A DNA stretch of 64,000 bases from NCBI GenBank assembly GCA_934133005.1, contig CAKPAI010000001.1:62001-126000 (forward strand), given 5' to 3'. A model generated the notes under the pieces. It made no database searches. It saw nothing but the letters and a program-made list of their open reading frames with translations, and had not been told where the DNA came from. The number at the start of each line of letters is the position of its first letter. Within the stretch, counting starts at the first letter, position 1. This DNA comes from an uncultured Clostridia bacterium. Lineage in GTDB: Bacteria; Bacillota; Clostridia; TANB77; CAG-508. The position numbers were made by a program, and so were the translations under genes. Positions 1-9,352 of the stretch are shown here, piece after piece.

Positions 1-26
1 AAGTCAAGTATTTTTTCAAAAATTGC

Positions 27-55
27 TTGACTTTTACAGAAAATTATATTAAAAT
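27..55 (+). promoter_or_regulatory. Promoter of rplM-rpsI
   Basis: TTGACT at 27-32 and TAAAAT at 50-55 with 17-base spacing match a sigma-A promoter. The transcript would have a leader of about 100 bases before rplM, long enough for a ribosomal-protein leader structure, though I cannot assign one. The first bases (1-8) are complementary to 26-33, so the window may open on the terminator hairpin of an upstream gene. Confidence 0.6.
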
Positions 56-166
56 ATTATAGCGTAATGAATATGACATATTTTAAGACTTCTCCCCGGT
101 TGTCGCCAAAATATGATTACATATAAATATTTTAGTAATAATTTGAAATGGAGGGTATTTTTTACC

Positions 167-601
167 ATGAATAATACAACATATAGTATTAAAAAAAGTG
201 AAATAGAAAGAAAATGGTATATAATTGATGCCGAAAATAAACCATTAGGAAGAGTTGCTGCAGAAGCTGCAAAATTATTAAGAGGAAAACACAAACCTAC
301 TTATACTCCTAACGAAGATTGCGGTGATTTCGTTATAATACTAAATTGCGACAAAGTAGTTCTAACAGGACACAAATTAACACAAAAAATGTATAGACAT
401 CATTCAGCTTACACAGGTGGAATGAAAGAAATTCAAGCAAAAGACATGCTTGCAAACAAACCTGAAAAAATGATGACTTTAGCTGTAACAGGTATGCTTC
501 CTCATAATAGCTTAGGAAGACAAATGGCTAAAAAATTAAGAGTATATGCAGGAACAGAACATGTTAATGCAGCTCAAAAACCAGAAATTTGGAATTTTTA
601 A
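167..601 (+). CDS. rplM: 50S ribosomal protein L13
   Basis: Large-subunit ribosomal protein L13, an early 23S rRNA-binding assembly protein. The 144-residue product has the family's N-terminal block (KWYIIDAENKPLGRVA) and the signature MLPHNSLGR near residue 113, and it is of normal length. An upstream in-frame ATG at 113 is ignored because GGAGGG at 150-155 sits 11 bases before the ATG at 167. It is followed 22 bases later by rpsI, the conserved bacterial pair, so the two are surely co-transcribed. Confidence 0.97.
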   Translation: MNNTTYSIKKSEIERKWYIIDAENKPLGRVAAEAAKLLRGKHKPTYTPNEDCGDFVIILNCDKVVLTGHKLTQKMYRHHSAYTGGMKEIQAKDMLANKPEKMMTLAVTGMLPHNSLGRQMAKKLRVYAGTEHVNAAQKPEIWNF

Positions 602-623
602 TTATTAGGAGGAGTTAAGTAAA

Positions 624-1031
624 ATGGCTAGAGCAAAAAAAGAACAAGTTGTTTTCAATGGTACAGGAAGAAGAAAAAGTTCAGTAGCTAGAGTTAGAAT
701 AATGGACGGTAAAGGAAATATTACTGTTAACGGAGTATCTTTAGATGAATACTTCGGAGAAGAAACATTAAAAGTTATAGTTAAACAACCTTTAACAGTT
801 ACAAACACATTAGATAAATTTGATGTTATTGTTAATGTAAAAGGTGGCGGTTTCTCAGGTCAAGCAGGAGCTATCCGTCATGGTATAGCAAGAGCTTTAA
901 ATGCTGCTAACTTAGAATATAGACCAGCTTTAAAATCAAACGGATTCTTAACAAGAGATTCTCGTATGAAAGAAAGAAAGAAATATGGTTTAAAGAAAGC
1001 AAGAAAAGCACCACAATTCTCAAAGAGATAA
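624..1031 (+). CDS. rpsI: 30S ribosomal protein S9
   Basis: Small-subunit ribosomal protein S9, whose C-terminal tail reaches the P-site tRNA. The 135-residue product begins with GTGRRKSSVARVR and ends with the conserved basic tail containing ERKKYGLKKARKAPQFSKR. GGAGGAG lies just before the ATG. It is the second gene of the rplM-rpsI operon and is closed by a hairpin terminator directly downstream. Confidence 0.97.
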   Translation: MARAKKEQVVFNGTGRRKSSVARVRIMDGKGNITVNGVSLDEYFGEETLKVIVKQPLTVTNTLDKFDVIVNVKGGGFSGQAGAIRHGIARALNAANLEYRPALKSNGFLTRDSRMKERKKYGLKKARKAPQFSKR

Positions 1032-1040
1032 TATATTACA

Positions 1041-1076
1041 AAAATCGGAAGTTATTATATTCTTCCGATTTTTTAT
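1041..1076 (+). terminator. Terminator of rplM-rpsI
   Basis: An 11-base inverted repeat, AAAATCGGAAG (1041-1051) with its complement at 1062-1072, is followed by a T run. It is ten bases after the rpsI stop codon. Confidence 0.85.
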
Positions 1077-1093
1077 ATTCTATCATTTATATT

Positions 1094-1136
1094 TAAAAAA
1101 ATAACACACCTAACTTTTAAAGGTTAAGTGTGTTTA
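1094..1136 (-). terminator. Terminator of the oleate hydratase gene
   Basis: AACACAC (1103-1109) pairs with GTGTGTT (1128-1134). On the minus strand a T run follows, at the end of the oleate hydratase gene. Confidence 0.7.
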
Positions 1137-1142
1137 TTAATT

Positions 1143-2933
1143 TTAATCATTTTGTTCTATTACATTGTATTCTTTTAGAATTTTTTCAATATCAGTTCCC
1201 TTTATAGCTTTTAGTGCTTCTTTTAAGGCTAATTTTTCTTTAAATCCTAAATCAATATCAGTAATGGTTTTGCCATCTCTTAGTTTTACAGTTGCATTTA
1301 ATAAATCTCTAATATCATAAGTGCTTCCCCATACTTCTGGAACACCTCTGTCAATATTTAATAAAGTATATACTGCAACCATTGCTGTACGAATTGAATA
1401 CTCCGTTGTAAATATTGTATCTCTTTCAACTTCTGCAAATTGTCCTAAAAATGCAAAGTTTACAGCTTGTTTTGGAACAACCTTTGGTCTATCAGTTCCG
1501 TTTCTTGGCATAAAGAACGCATCTATATATGGCATCATTACAGGAATTGTATTTGCACTATTTGAAGCTAATTCTTCAATTTGATTTTCTGGTACTCCTA
1601 AATGATATAACCATTCCATACATATTTCTCTACCAGTACATTCCCTCATTGGCTTCTTTACGTAGTTTCCTGGAACATCACTAAATAATCCATATATCCA
1701 ACCAACAAGTTGATCTTTAGGTTGACTTCTAAATTGTGGTTGACGGTTAAATGTCCAGCTTAATAGCCAGTTTGAATCTTTAACAGTTACAATTCCTCCA
1801 GTAACTACTTTTCCACTAAATGGATTTCTTTTACATATTTTTTCTACATAAGGTGGTATTTTATCATCTAAAGTTGTGACAGTTGCACTCATCCAATTAC
1901 TTTTTTCTGGATCACCGCAGAATTTATCTGGATTTCCAAATGAAGGATCTTGAGATGCAATTTTACGCCACATATCCCAGCCACCACCTGGTTTTATTTC
2001 AGTATTCATTTCAGCTGGTGTATTTTGACTTCCCATACTTGAGTTTTCAACGCAACCACCATTAGTAATAAATACTAGGTCATTTTCTGTTAAATCAATG
2101 TTTGATTGTTCTCCATCTTTATTTGTTGTAACAATTGTTTTAGCTACTTTCTTATAATCGCTAATTTCAAATTCTACATTCTCAACTTTTGTATTATAAT
2201 GAAATTGAACATCATATTTTTTCAAATATTCAATCATAGGTAATATCATTGATTCATATTGATTATATTTTGTAAATCTTAATGCTGTAAAATCAGGAAG
2301 TCCTCCAATATGATGAATAAATCTTTTTATATAAAGTTTCATTTCTAATGCACTATGCCAGTTTTCAAAAGCAAACATAGTTCTCCAATATAACCAAAAG
2401 TTTGAATTTAGCACTTCATCTGAAAAATAATCTGTTATTTTTTTGTCATATAAATCTTCATCAGGTGTAAAGAATAATTTCATTATTTCCATTGCACCTT
2501 TATCAGATATTGCAAATTTTCTATCAGTATGAGCATCCTGTCCTCTTTTTTCAGTTGCACGCATTAAAGAATAATTTGGATCTTCTTTATTTAGCCAGTA
2601 ATATTCATCTAATACACTAACACCATCAGTTTCAATAGATGGAATTGAACGGAATAAATCCCACATACACTCAAAATGGTTATCCATTTCTCTTCCGCCA
2701 CGCATTACATATCCTAAACCGTCATATAAATATCCATCACATGCGCCACCTGGAATTGGCTCTTTTTCTAAAATATGAATATTTTTTCCTTGCATTTGTC
2801 CATCTCTAACTAAAAAGCAAGCTGCAGCTAAAGCAGCTAATCCAGAACCTACAATATATGCTGATTTTTTATCAACATCTGCTGGTTTCTTTGGTCTTGC
2901 AAAAGCTTCATAATTTCCACTACTATAATACAT
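1143..2933 (-). CDS. ohyA: Oleate hydratase (myosin-cross-reactive antigen family)
   Basis: FAD-dependent fatty-acid double-bond hydratase that converts oleate to 10-hydroxystearate, generally viewed as a detoxification of host unsaturated fatty acids. The 596-residue length is normal. A Rossmann nucleotide-binding motif (VGSGLAALAAACF, residues about 28-40) and the family's RGGREM stretch are visible. AGGAGG precedes the ATG. A TetR-type regulator lies immediately upstream on the same strand, and this adjacency suggests fatty-acid-responsive control, but that is inference. Confidence 0.93.
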   Translation of the reverse strand: MYYSSGNYEAFARPKKPADVDKKSAYIVGSGLAALAAACFLVRDGQMQGKNIHILEKEPIPGGACDGYLYDGLGYVMRGGREMDNHFECMWDLFRSIPSIETDGVSVLDEYYWLNKEDPNYSLMRATEKRGQDAHTDRKFAISDKGAMEIMKLFFTPDEDLYDKKITDYFSDEVLNSNFWLYWRTMFAFENWHSALEMKLYIKRFIHHIGGLPDFTALRFTKYNQYESMILPMIEYLKKYDVQFHYNTKVENVEFEISDYKKVAKTIVTTNKDGEQSNIDLTENDLVFITNGGCVENSSMGSQNTPAEMNTEIKPGGGWDMWRKIASQDPSFGNPDKFCGDPEKSNWMSATVTTLDDKIPPYVEKICKRNPFSGKVVTGGIVTVKDSNWLLSWTFNRQPQFRSQPKDQLVGWIYGLFSDVPGNYVKKPMRECTGREICMEWLYHLGVPENQIEELASNSANTIPVMMPYIDAFFMPRNGTDRPKVVPKQAVNFAFLGQFAEVERDTIFTTEYSIRTAMVAVYTLLNIDRGVPEVWGSTYDIRDLLNATVKLRDGKTITDIDLGFKEKLALKEALKAIKGTDIEKILKEYNVIEQND

Positions 2934-3000
2934 AATTTTCTAACCTCCTATATTATTATGTCTGTAATATTATATATAATGCAAAATTGTTTCAATAAAC

Positions 3001-3033
3001 AAAAATAAAAATGTGTAGAAAATTACTACACAT
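3001..3033 (-). terminator. Terminator of the TetR gene
   Basis: Perfect 8-base stem ATGTGTAG (3011-3018) / CTACACAT (3026-3033) with a T run on the minus strand. It separates tetR from the ohyA promoter. Confidence 0.75.
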
Positions 3034-3050
3034 CTTGAATTTTGTATAAA

Positions 3051-3605
3051 TTAGTTAGACATTTTTTTAACTGCCTCCTCAAAATTTCCAGTTATCATTA
3101 CATCTAATTTTTTTATTATATTTTCTGGTTTTTCTTTCATACCAGCCACTATCCAGCTTTCTATTATTCCAGCAAATCCATATTTATAAAAATTTGCAAT
3201 AAATATTTTGTTTTCTTTGCTTATATTATAGTTTTTAGACACATCATCAATTATTCCTATAAAAAGTTTATTACAATGTTTAAATAAAAAATTTAGTAAA
3301 TACTGTCTACTTAAAGAATTATATACATTTATTATAAAAATTTTATTATTAAGCATGTAATTAAAGACATATGCAAAATTTTCTTGCCAATTTTTTATAG
3401 TTGTCTCACTTTCTACTTTTTCAACTACTTCGTTTTCAAAAATCCACTCTAACAAATCATAAACATCTCTAAAATGATAATAGAATGTTTGTCTATTTAT
3501 TCCACAATCATTTGCAATATCTGTTACTGTTATTTTGTCAAGTTCCTTGGTTTGTAACATATTCTTTAAGGACTTTGCCATTGCTTTTTTTGTAATATTA
3601 GACAT
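3051..3605 (-). CDS. TetR/AcrR family transcriptional regulator
   Basis: A 184-residue DNA-binding regulator. The N-terminal helix-turn-helix is clear at residues about 22-46 (VTDIANDCGINRQTFYYHF); the all-helical remainder would be the ligand and dimerisation domain. It resembles the group with a C-terminal domain like that of dihydroxyacetone-kinase regulators. It sits upstream of ohyA but has its own terminator, so the two are separate transcription units. Control of ohyA is likely from position but not shown. Confidence 0.85.
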   Translation of the reverse strand: MSNITKKAMAKSLKNMLQTKELDKITVTDIANDCGINRQTFYYHFRDVYDLLEWIFENEVVEKVESETTIKNWQENFAYVFNYMLNNKIFIINVYNSLSRQYLLNFLFKHCNKLFIGIIDDVSKNYNISKENKIFIANFYKYGFAGIIESWIVAGMKEKPENIIKKLDVMITGNFEEAVKKMSN

Positions 3606-3802
3606 TTAATTTCTCCTCTATATCCCCACTTTTATTTTTTCATATTATACTGTAACAATTTATTTTGTTCAATATTTTTCAATACTTTATTTAAATTTTA
3701 TATACCGCATACGTATTTCTTTACTTATATGTATCTGTCTTTTTATACCATATAGTGCTATATTATTAACCATGGAATATAATTTTATTAAGAGGTGAAA
3801 TT

Positions 3803-4132
3803 ATGGCATTGGATTATTCAATAATTGGTTCAAGATTAAAACTTGCAAGACAAAAAGCAGGACTTACGCAGCAGGACCTCGCGGAAGAAGCTAACCTTTC
3901 AGTTGCTTACATTAGCCGTGTCGAGCGTGGTAGTTCACATATAAACTTAAAAAGGCTTAGCGAATTTTGTAAAATTTTAGGTATTTCTGAAGGTTCAATT
4001 TTAAACGGAGTTTCAGACTCAGCCAGTGATTATTTATATGAAGAATTTAACACAATTTTGCAAAATTGTTCTCCAGAAAAACAAAAATTGATATATAATG
4101 TTGCAAAATTAATTGCAGAATCAGAAGATTAA
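3803..4132 (+). CDS. XRE-family helix-turn-helix regulator
   Basis: A 109-residue protein with a Cro/CI-type helix-turn-helix at residues about 8-62 (GLTQQDLAEEANLSVAYISRVERG). The C-terminal 40 residues are acidic and helical. AGAGGTG precedes the ATG. It is a single gene, divergent from tetR and upstream of pflB in the same direction; its target is unknown. Confidence 0.85.
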   Translation: MALDYSIIGSRLKLARQKAGLTQQDLAEEANLSVAYISRVERGSSHINLKRLSEFCKILGISEGSILNGVSDSASDYLYEEFNTILQNCSPEKQKLIYNVAKLIAESED

Positions 4133-4273
4133 AAGTATTGTTCTTTTCTTTTTTGAAAAGGACAAATTTTTTGCAATTTTTTCATTGATAATAATTTGTC
4201 ATTATGCTAATATTATTAGTAGTTTATTTTTATAAAATTTAAATGAAAATATACTAATTTAAGGAGGTTATTT

Positions 4274-6505
4274 ATGGATTTTAAACAATGGGAAGGCTTT
4301 GAAAAAGGCGAATGGACTAAAGAAATTGATGTAAGAAATTTTATTCAAAAAAATTACACACCTTACACAGGAAATGAAGATTTCTTAGCTCCTGCAACTG
4401 AAAAAACTTCAAAGTTATGGGATAAAGTACTAAATTTATATGAAAAAGAAAAGGAAAATGGTGTTTTAGATGTTGATGTAAAAACTCCATCAGGAATAAA
4501 TAGATATGAAGCTGGTTATATCGACAAAAACTTAGAAGATATCGTTGGACTTCAAACAGATGCTCCTTTAAAAAGAGCTATAATGCCAAATGGAGGTATT
4601 AGAATAGTTGAAAAATCATGCGAAGCTTATGGATACAAAGTTGATGATGAAGTTGAATATATTTATCACAATTTAAGAAAAACTCATAACGACGGTGTTT
4701 TTGATGCATATACTCCAGATATTAGAGCTGCACGTTCACATCACTTACTTACAGGTCTTCCAGATGGATATGGTCGTGGTCGTATAATTGGTGATTATAG
4801 AAGAGTTGCCCTATATGGTGTTGATGCTTTAATTGCTGAGAAAAAAGATGAACTTGACATTTTAGATGTTGATGAATTTACAGAAGATGTAGTTCGTGAC
4901 AGAGAAGAAATATCTGAACAAATTAGAGCTTTAGAAGATTTAAAGAAAATGGCTTCAAAATATGGATTTGATATTTCAGTTCCTGCTTCAAACTCAAAAG
5001 AAGCTGTTCAGTGGTTATATTTTGCTTACTTAGCAGCTACAAAAGATCAAAATGGTGCTGCAATGTCACTTGGTAGAACATCTACTTTCTTAGATATATA
5101 CTTTGAAAAAGACTTAAAATCAGGATTAATTACAGAATCAGAAGTTCAAGAAATTATGGATCACTTCATAATGAAATTAAGAATGATAAGATTTTTAAGA
5201 ACACCTGAATACAATGACTTATTCTCAGGAGATCCAGTTTGGGTTACTGAAAGTATTGGCGGTATGGGAATTGATGGAAGAACTTTAGTTACTAAAAACT
5301 CATTTAGAGTACTTCATACTCTAGAAACTTTAGGCGCTGCTCCAGAACCAAACTTAACAGTTCTTTGGTCAAAAAATTTACCTACTGGATTTAAAAATTA
5401 TTGTGCAAAAATTTCTATTAACACATCTTCTATTCAATATGAAAATGATGATTTAATGAGAATTACTTTAGGTGATGATTATGGAATTGCTTGTTGCGTT
5501 TCAGCAATGAAAATTGGAAAACAAATGCAATTCTTTGGTGCAAGAGCTAACCTTGCCAAAGCACTTCTTTATGCTATTAATGGTGGTAAAGATGAAAACA
5601 CAGGAAAACAAGTTACTCCTATGTTTGCCCCTATCACTTCAGAATATCTAGACTATGATGAAGTTATGGCAAAATATGACCAAATGCTTGATTATGTTGC
5701 AAAAATCTACATGAAATCATTAAATGCTATACACTACATGCATGATAAATATTCTTATGAAGCTTTAGAAATGGCTTTACATGACAGAAATATTTACAGA
5801 ACAATGGCTTGTGGAATTGCTGGTCTTTCAGTTGTTGCAGACTCTTTATCAGCTATAAAATATGCAAAAGTTAAAGTTATTCGTGATGAAAATGGACTTG
5901 CTGTTGACTACAGTGTTGAAGGGGACTTTCCTAAATACGGAAATGACGATGACAGAGTTGATGAAATTGCTGTAAACTTAGTAAAGAAATTTATGAAAAA
6001 ATTAGAGGGCCATTATTCTTATCGTGGTTCTACTCCTACTCTTTCTATATTAACAATTACTTCAAATGTTGTTTATGGAAAAGCTACAGGAAACACACCT
6101 GACGGAAGAAGAGCTGGAGCTCCATTTGGACCTGGTGCAAACCCACTTCATGGAAGAGATACACAAGGCGCAATCGCAGTAATGAACACCATTGCCAAAC
6201 TTCCTTATGAATATTCTGAAGATGGAATTTCATTCACATTCTCAATAACACCTGGAACACTTGGTCACGAATTAGATACAAGAGTTAGCAACTTAGTAGG
6301 AATGCTTGATGGATACTTTATGCAAACAGGACATCATATAAATGTCAATGTATTTGATAGAGCTTTATTACAAGATGCTATGGATCATCCTGAAAAATAT
6401 CCTCAACTTACAATTAGAGTTTCTGGATATGCTGTAAACTTTGTAAAACTTACAAGAGAACAACAATTAGATGTTATAAACAGAACAATTCATGAAAGAA
6501 TATAA
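4274..6505 (+). CDS. pflB: Formate C-acetyltransferase (pyruvate formate-lyase)
   Basis: Glycyl-radical enzyme that converts pyruvate and CoA to acetyl-CoA and formate, a central anaerobic fermentation step. The 743-residue product has the adjacent catalytic cysteines at 407-408 (GIACCVSAM) and the C-terminal radical-glycine motif RVSGYAV with Gly718. AAGGAGG precedes the ATG. The activating enzyme gene follows in the same direction after a short hairpin. Confidence 0.97.
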   Translation: MDFKQWEGFEKGEWTKEIDVRNFIQKNYTPYTGNEDFLAPATEKTSKLWDKVLNLYEKEKENGVLDVDVKTPSGINRYEAGYIDKNLEDIVGLQTDAPLKRAIMPNGGIRIVEKSCEAYGYKVDDEVEYIYHNLRKTHNDGVFDAYTPDIRAARSHHLLTGLPDGYGRGRIIGDYRRVALYGVDALIAEKKDELDILDVDEFTEDVVRDREEISEQIRALEDLKKMASKYGFDISVPASNSKEAVQWLYFAYLAATKDQNGAAMSLGRTSTFLDIYFEKDLKSGLITESEVQEIMDHFIMKLRMIRFLRTPEYNDLFSGDPVWVTESIGGMGIDGRTLVTKNSFRVLHTLETLGAAPEPNLTVLWSKNLPTGFKNYCAKISINTSSIQYENDDLMRITLGDDYGIACCVSAMKIGKQMQFFGARANLAKALLYAINGGKDENTGKQVTPMFAPITSEYLDYDEVMAKYDQMLDYVAKIYMKSLNAIHYMHDKYSYEALEMALHDRNIYRTMACGIAGLSVVADSLSAIKYAKVKVIRDENGLAVDYSVEGDFPKYGNDDDRVDEIAVNLVKKFMKKLEGHYSYRGSTPTLSILTITSNVVYGKATGNTPDGRRAGAPFGPGANPLHGRDTQGAIAVMNTIAKLPYEYSEDGISFTFSITPGTLGHELDTRVSNLVGMLDGYFMQTGHHINVNVFDRALLQDAMDHPEKYPQLTIRVSGYAVNFVKLTREQQLDVINRTIHERI

Positions 6506-6514
6506 ATTAATTTA

Positions 6515-6538
6515 AGGGGGCCTATTTCTAAGCCCCCT
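6515..6538 (+). terminator. Hairpin between pflB and pflA
   Basis: AGGGGGC (6515-6521) pairs with GCCCCCT (6532-6538). Only a weak T stretch follows, so it may act as a partial terminator or protect the pflB mRNA 3' end, lowering pflA expression relative to pflB. Confidence 0.55.
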
Positions 6539-6559
6539 ACTTTAAAAGGAGAACTTTAT

Positions 6560-7297
6560 ATGAGCACAGCAGAAAATTCTACTTTAAAATGTCCCATCCA
6601 CTCATTCGAATCGATGGGCGCAGTTGATGGTCCTGGTCTTAGATTTGTAGTGTTTACACAAGGTTGCAATCTTCAATGCAAGTACTGTCAAAACAGAGAT
6701 ACTTGGACTCACTCTGGTGGAACTTTTTATACAGTAGATGAATTACTTGAAAAAATTTTAAGATATAAAAACTACTTTACCGCTTCTGGTGGAGGCGTCA
6801 CAATAAGTGGTGGTGAACCTCTTATTCACATGCAATTTTTGATAGAATTATTTAAAAAGTTAAAAGAGCACAATATTCATACTGCAATAGACACTTCTGG
6901 GGTATTTTATTTGACACCTGGTATGATAGAACTTATCAATTTAACAGATCTATTTTTACTTGATATAAAATGTATAAATGATGAAATTTGCAAAGATTTA
7001 ACTTCTGTTTCAAACCAAAAAGAATTAGAATTTGCAAAATATTTAAGTTCTATTGGCAAGCCTATGTGGATTAGACAAGTCCTTGTTCCTGGCTATACAG
7101 ATAAAGAAGAAGATTTGTTAAAATTAAAAGAATTTTTAGCAAGCCTATCATCTGTTCAAAAGGTAGAAATACTTCCATACCATGACATGGGAAAACACAA
7201 GTGGCTCGAAATGGGCCTAACTTATCCTTTAGAAAGTGTTAGAGTTGCAAATTCAGATGATGTTGATAGAGCTAAAAAAATATTAGGCTTAAACTAG
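6560..7297 (+). CDS. pflA: Pyruvate formate-lyase-activating enzyme
   Basis: Radical SAM enzyme that abstracts hydrogen from the PFL glycine to install the radical. The 245-residue product carries the CX3CX2C iron-sulfur motif at Cys36/40/43 (GCNLQCKYCQ) and a GGEP-type SAM-binding motif near residue 81. AAAGGAG precedes the ATG. The order pflB-pflA is the standard one. Confidence 0.96.
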   Translation: MSTAENSTLKCPIHSFESMGAVDGPGLRFVVFTQGCNLQCKYCQNRDTWTHSGGTFYTVDELLEKILRYKNYFTASGGGVTISGGEPLIHMQFLIELFKKLKEHNIHTAIDTSGVFYLTPGMIELINLTDLFLLDIKCINDEICKDLTSVSNQKELEFAKYLSSIGKPMWIRQVLVPGYTDKEEDLLKLKEFLASLSSVQKVEILPYHDMGKHKWLEMGLTYPLESVRVANSDDVDRAKKILGLN

Positions 7298-7332
7298 ATT
7301 TGCTAATATTTTTGAAAAAATATCCAAAAAAT

Positions 7333-7375
7333 AAAAGAACCAAAATTGAATTTTTTATCAATTTGAGTTCTTTTT
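7333..7375. terminator. Bidirectional terminator between pflA and the permease
   Basis: AAAAGAAC and ATTGA pair with TCAAT and GTTCTTTT around an A/T loop, with T runs on both sides. It lies between two converging genes. Confidence 0.7.
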
Positions 7376-7379
7376 ATTT

Positions 7380-8234
7380 TTATAAAATTAAATCTATCAT
7401 TAGTCCAGAAATTACAGATACTACATAAAGAATTCCCAAGATTGTTAAATTTTCTTTTATGTGTTTGTTTGATTTAAATAGTACTAACATTCCTACTCCT
7501 GAACCTATTAATAGTCCTGCAATCATCGAACCTAGTGAAATTATATTTTGTAAATATAGCTGTGTTAAAATTACAGAACTTGCACAGTTTGGAATAATTC
7601 CAACCAAAGCTGAAAGCATTACTCCTAGCACTGGCATGTTTACAACAATACTTGCAATTTGTTCTTCACCAATAAAGTGTACTATTGTATTTATAACAAA
7701 GCTTATTACTAAAATAAATAAAAATATATGTATTGTATGTTTTATTGCTGATTTTACAATTCCATGTTCACAATCGCAATGCTCATGGTCACACATATTT
7801 CCTACTGTTTCTTCAACAGTTTCATTCTTTTTTTCTTTATTTTTTAATTTTGATATTCCATCAATTATAAAACCAACAACAATTCCTATTACTAATTTTA
7901 TTGCAAGAATTTTTAAAATTAAGCCTATTGGTGCTGCTTCTGATATTAAAATTGGAAGCATTTCATCTGATGTAGATAAAAATACAGCAATTAGTGTTCC
8001 CATTGTTATTATTCTTCCACTATATAAATTGGCTGCTGTTGCACTAAATCCACATTGTGGAACAACTCCTAATATTCCACCAAATAGTGGTCCTAATTTT
8101 CCTGATTTTTCTACAATATTTCTTACTTTTCCACTTGTTTTATGCTCTAAATATTCCATTAGCAAATATGCCAAAAATAAAAATGGTATTAGTTTAAGGC
8201 TATCTACAAGTGTATCCTCTATTACTTCTATCAT
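7380..8234 (-). CDS. Putative metal-efflux permease (ArsP_2 / DUF2899-type)
   Basis: A 284-residue integral membrane protein with two repeated halves, each carrying a G-x-(V/I)-P-(Q/N)-C type motif (GVVPQCGFS; GIIPNCASS). This internal duplication is typical of the putative 10-TM heavy-metal exporter family (arsenic or manganese transport suggested for relatives). A loop near the middle is rich in His, Cys and Asp (CDHEHCDCEHG), a plausible metal-binding segment. The transported ion is unknown. Confidence 0.75.
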   Translation of the reverse strand: MIEVIEDTLVDSLKLIPFLFLAYLLMEYLEHKTSGKVRNIVEKSGKLGPLFGGILGVVPQCGFSATAANLYSGRIITMGTLIAVFLSTSDEMLPILISEAAPIGLILKILAIKLVIGIVVGFIIDGISKLKNKEKKNETVEETVGNMCDHEHCDCEHGIVKSAIKHTIHIFLFILVISFVINTIVHFIGEEQIASIVVNMPVLGVMLSALVGIIPNCASSVILTQLYLQNIISLGSMIAGLLIGSGVGMLVLFKSNKHIKENLTILGILYVVSVISGLMIDLIL

Positions 8235-8337
8235 TAATTTCTCCTAAAATATTTTATTATCTTTCTAACTTTATTATAATATCACAATTATTTTATTTTT
8301 GCAATCTTTTTATGTAAATTATTTATATTCATTATAT

Positions 8338-8366
8338 AAAAAAGAAGAGCTCTAAGCTCTCCTTTT
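8338..8366 (-). terminator. Terminator of tRNA-Met
   Basis: AGAGCT (8346-8351) / AGCTCT (8355-8360) hairpin followed by a T run on the minus strand, just downstream of the tRNA. Confidence 0.65.
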
Positions 8367-8395
8367 TTCAATGCATAATTTTACCACTTACGGTA

Positions 8396-8472
8396 TGGTA
8401 GCGAAGAATGGACTTGAACCATCGACCTGCCGGGTATGAACCGGATGCTCTAGCCAACTGAGCTACTTCGCC
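8396..8472 (-). tRNA. tRNA-Met (CAT anticodon)
   Basis: A 77-base cloverleaf with encoded CCA. The acceptor GGCGAAG pairs with CTTCGCT, the anticodon loop is TTCATAC and the T loop TTCAAGT. It closely resembles the elongator tRNA-Met of Bacillus, including the GGTTCATACCC anticodon arm. The outermost anticodon-stem pair is T-C rather than T-G. The CAT anticodon could in principle be a lysidine-modified tRNA-Ile, which I consider less likely. Confidence 0.93.
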
Positions 8473-8557
8473 ATGTCTGCAAGACAAATATTATTATAAA
8501 CGTAAAAATTATTTTTGTCAAGAAAATTTTTAATATTTGTCTATTTTTTATAAAAAA

Positions 8558-8989
8558 TTATCTTTCTGGTTCGTTATTACCTCTTTTTAAAATATCTGTA
8601 AATTTATTTAAATCACCATATTCACTGTCTGTTTTTTCTTTTGCTGATTTTTGTTTATCTTCATCATCTATTTTCGGTTTAATACTTCTACTTGTAGTAG
8701 TTTTAGTTTTTTTCTCTTCTTGTGCTTTTACTTTAGCTTTTGATGGTTTCTTCTCTTTTACATCTTCAGATTGAATAGGCTCGTCAAAAGAAATACCTCC
8801 TTTTTGACCTGGCTTATAATGAGATATAATATTTTCTATAAATTTTAAATGTTCCCTTAAATAGGTAGATAAACTACTAACAGGAACTTCTTCTATATTG
8901 TCTGGTTTAAAAAAATCAGTAATTGAATGCCAAAATTTTGAAACAAAAGAACCAAATCTGGCCCAAATATTTTTTTTGCTAGATGTCAT
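8558..8989 (-). CDS. Hypothetical charged protein
   Basis: Not recognised. The 143-residue product has an aromatic, amphipathic first 30 residues (WARFGSFVSKFWHSITDFF) and then a long low-complexity Lys/Glu/Ser/Thr tail without predicted structure. AGGAGG precedes the ATG. It follows the Asn-rich small gene and ylbJ on the same strand and is separated from them by a perfect 10-base hairpin. Position next to ylbJ hints at a sporulation role, but nothing in the sequence shows one. Confidence 0.7.
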   Translation of the reverse strand: MTSSKKNIWARFGSFVSKFWHSITDFFKPDNIEEVPVSSLSTYLREHLKFIENIISHYKPGQKGGISFDEPIQSEDVKEKKPSKAKVKAQEEKKTKTTTSRSIKPKIDDEDKQKSAKEKTDSEYGDLNKFTDILKRGNNEPER

Positions 8990-9000
8990 AACTTTCCTCC

Positions 9001-9034
9001 TGTGCTAAACTTTATACATTATTAGTTTAGCACA
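9001..9034. promoter_or_regulatory. Perfect 10-base inverted repeat before the charged-protein gene
   Basis: TGTGCTAAAC (9001-9010) and GTTTAGCACA (9025-9034) form a perfect hairpin that ends directly at the AGGAGG ribosome-binding site of the downstream minus-strand gene. No T run follows, so an operator or a translation-control hairpin is as likely as a terminator. Confidence 0.55.
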
Positions 9035-9055
9035 ATAAGGATGAAAAAGCAATAA

Positions 9056-9337
9056 TTATTCAATTTTTCTATTTCCATCACGAGATGACACTTTTGCAGA
9101 TAAATTTTCATACTCTTTGCATTTTATTTTGTATTCCATTTGCATAGCAAGATAACGATAGTACATATACGCTTGTTCATATTGTGCAAATGGGTTTAGC
9201 ATTGGATTACATTCAAAATTATTATAATTAGAATTTATATTATTAGGATTTTGTGGTTGTTCAAAATTCATATCATACATTGAATTTCCATTAAATTGCG
9301 GAACTCCATAAAAATTAAAGTCATTATTCTTATCCAT
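9056..9337 (-). CDS. Hypothetical Asn/Tyr-rich small protein
   Basis: Not recognised. The 93-residue product is rich in Asn, Tyr, Met and Phe in its first 55 residues and ends in a charged helix. It begins 15 bases after the ylbJ stop codon, so it is very likely in the same operon. Composition and position would fit a spore-associated protein; that is inference. Confidence 0.7.
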   Translation of the reverse strand: MDKNNDFNFYGVPQFNGNSMYDMNFEQPQNPNNINSNYNNFECNPMLNPFAQYEQAYMYYRYLAMQMEYKIKCKEYENLSAKVSSRDGNRKIE

Positions 9338-9352
9338 AACAAGAGATTCCTT

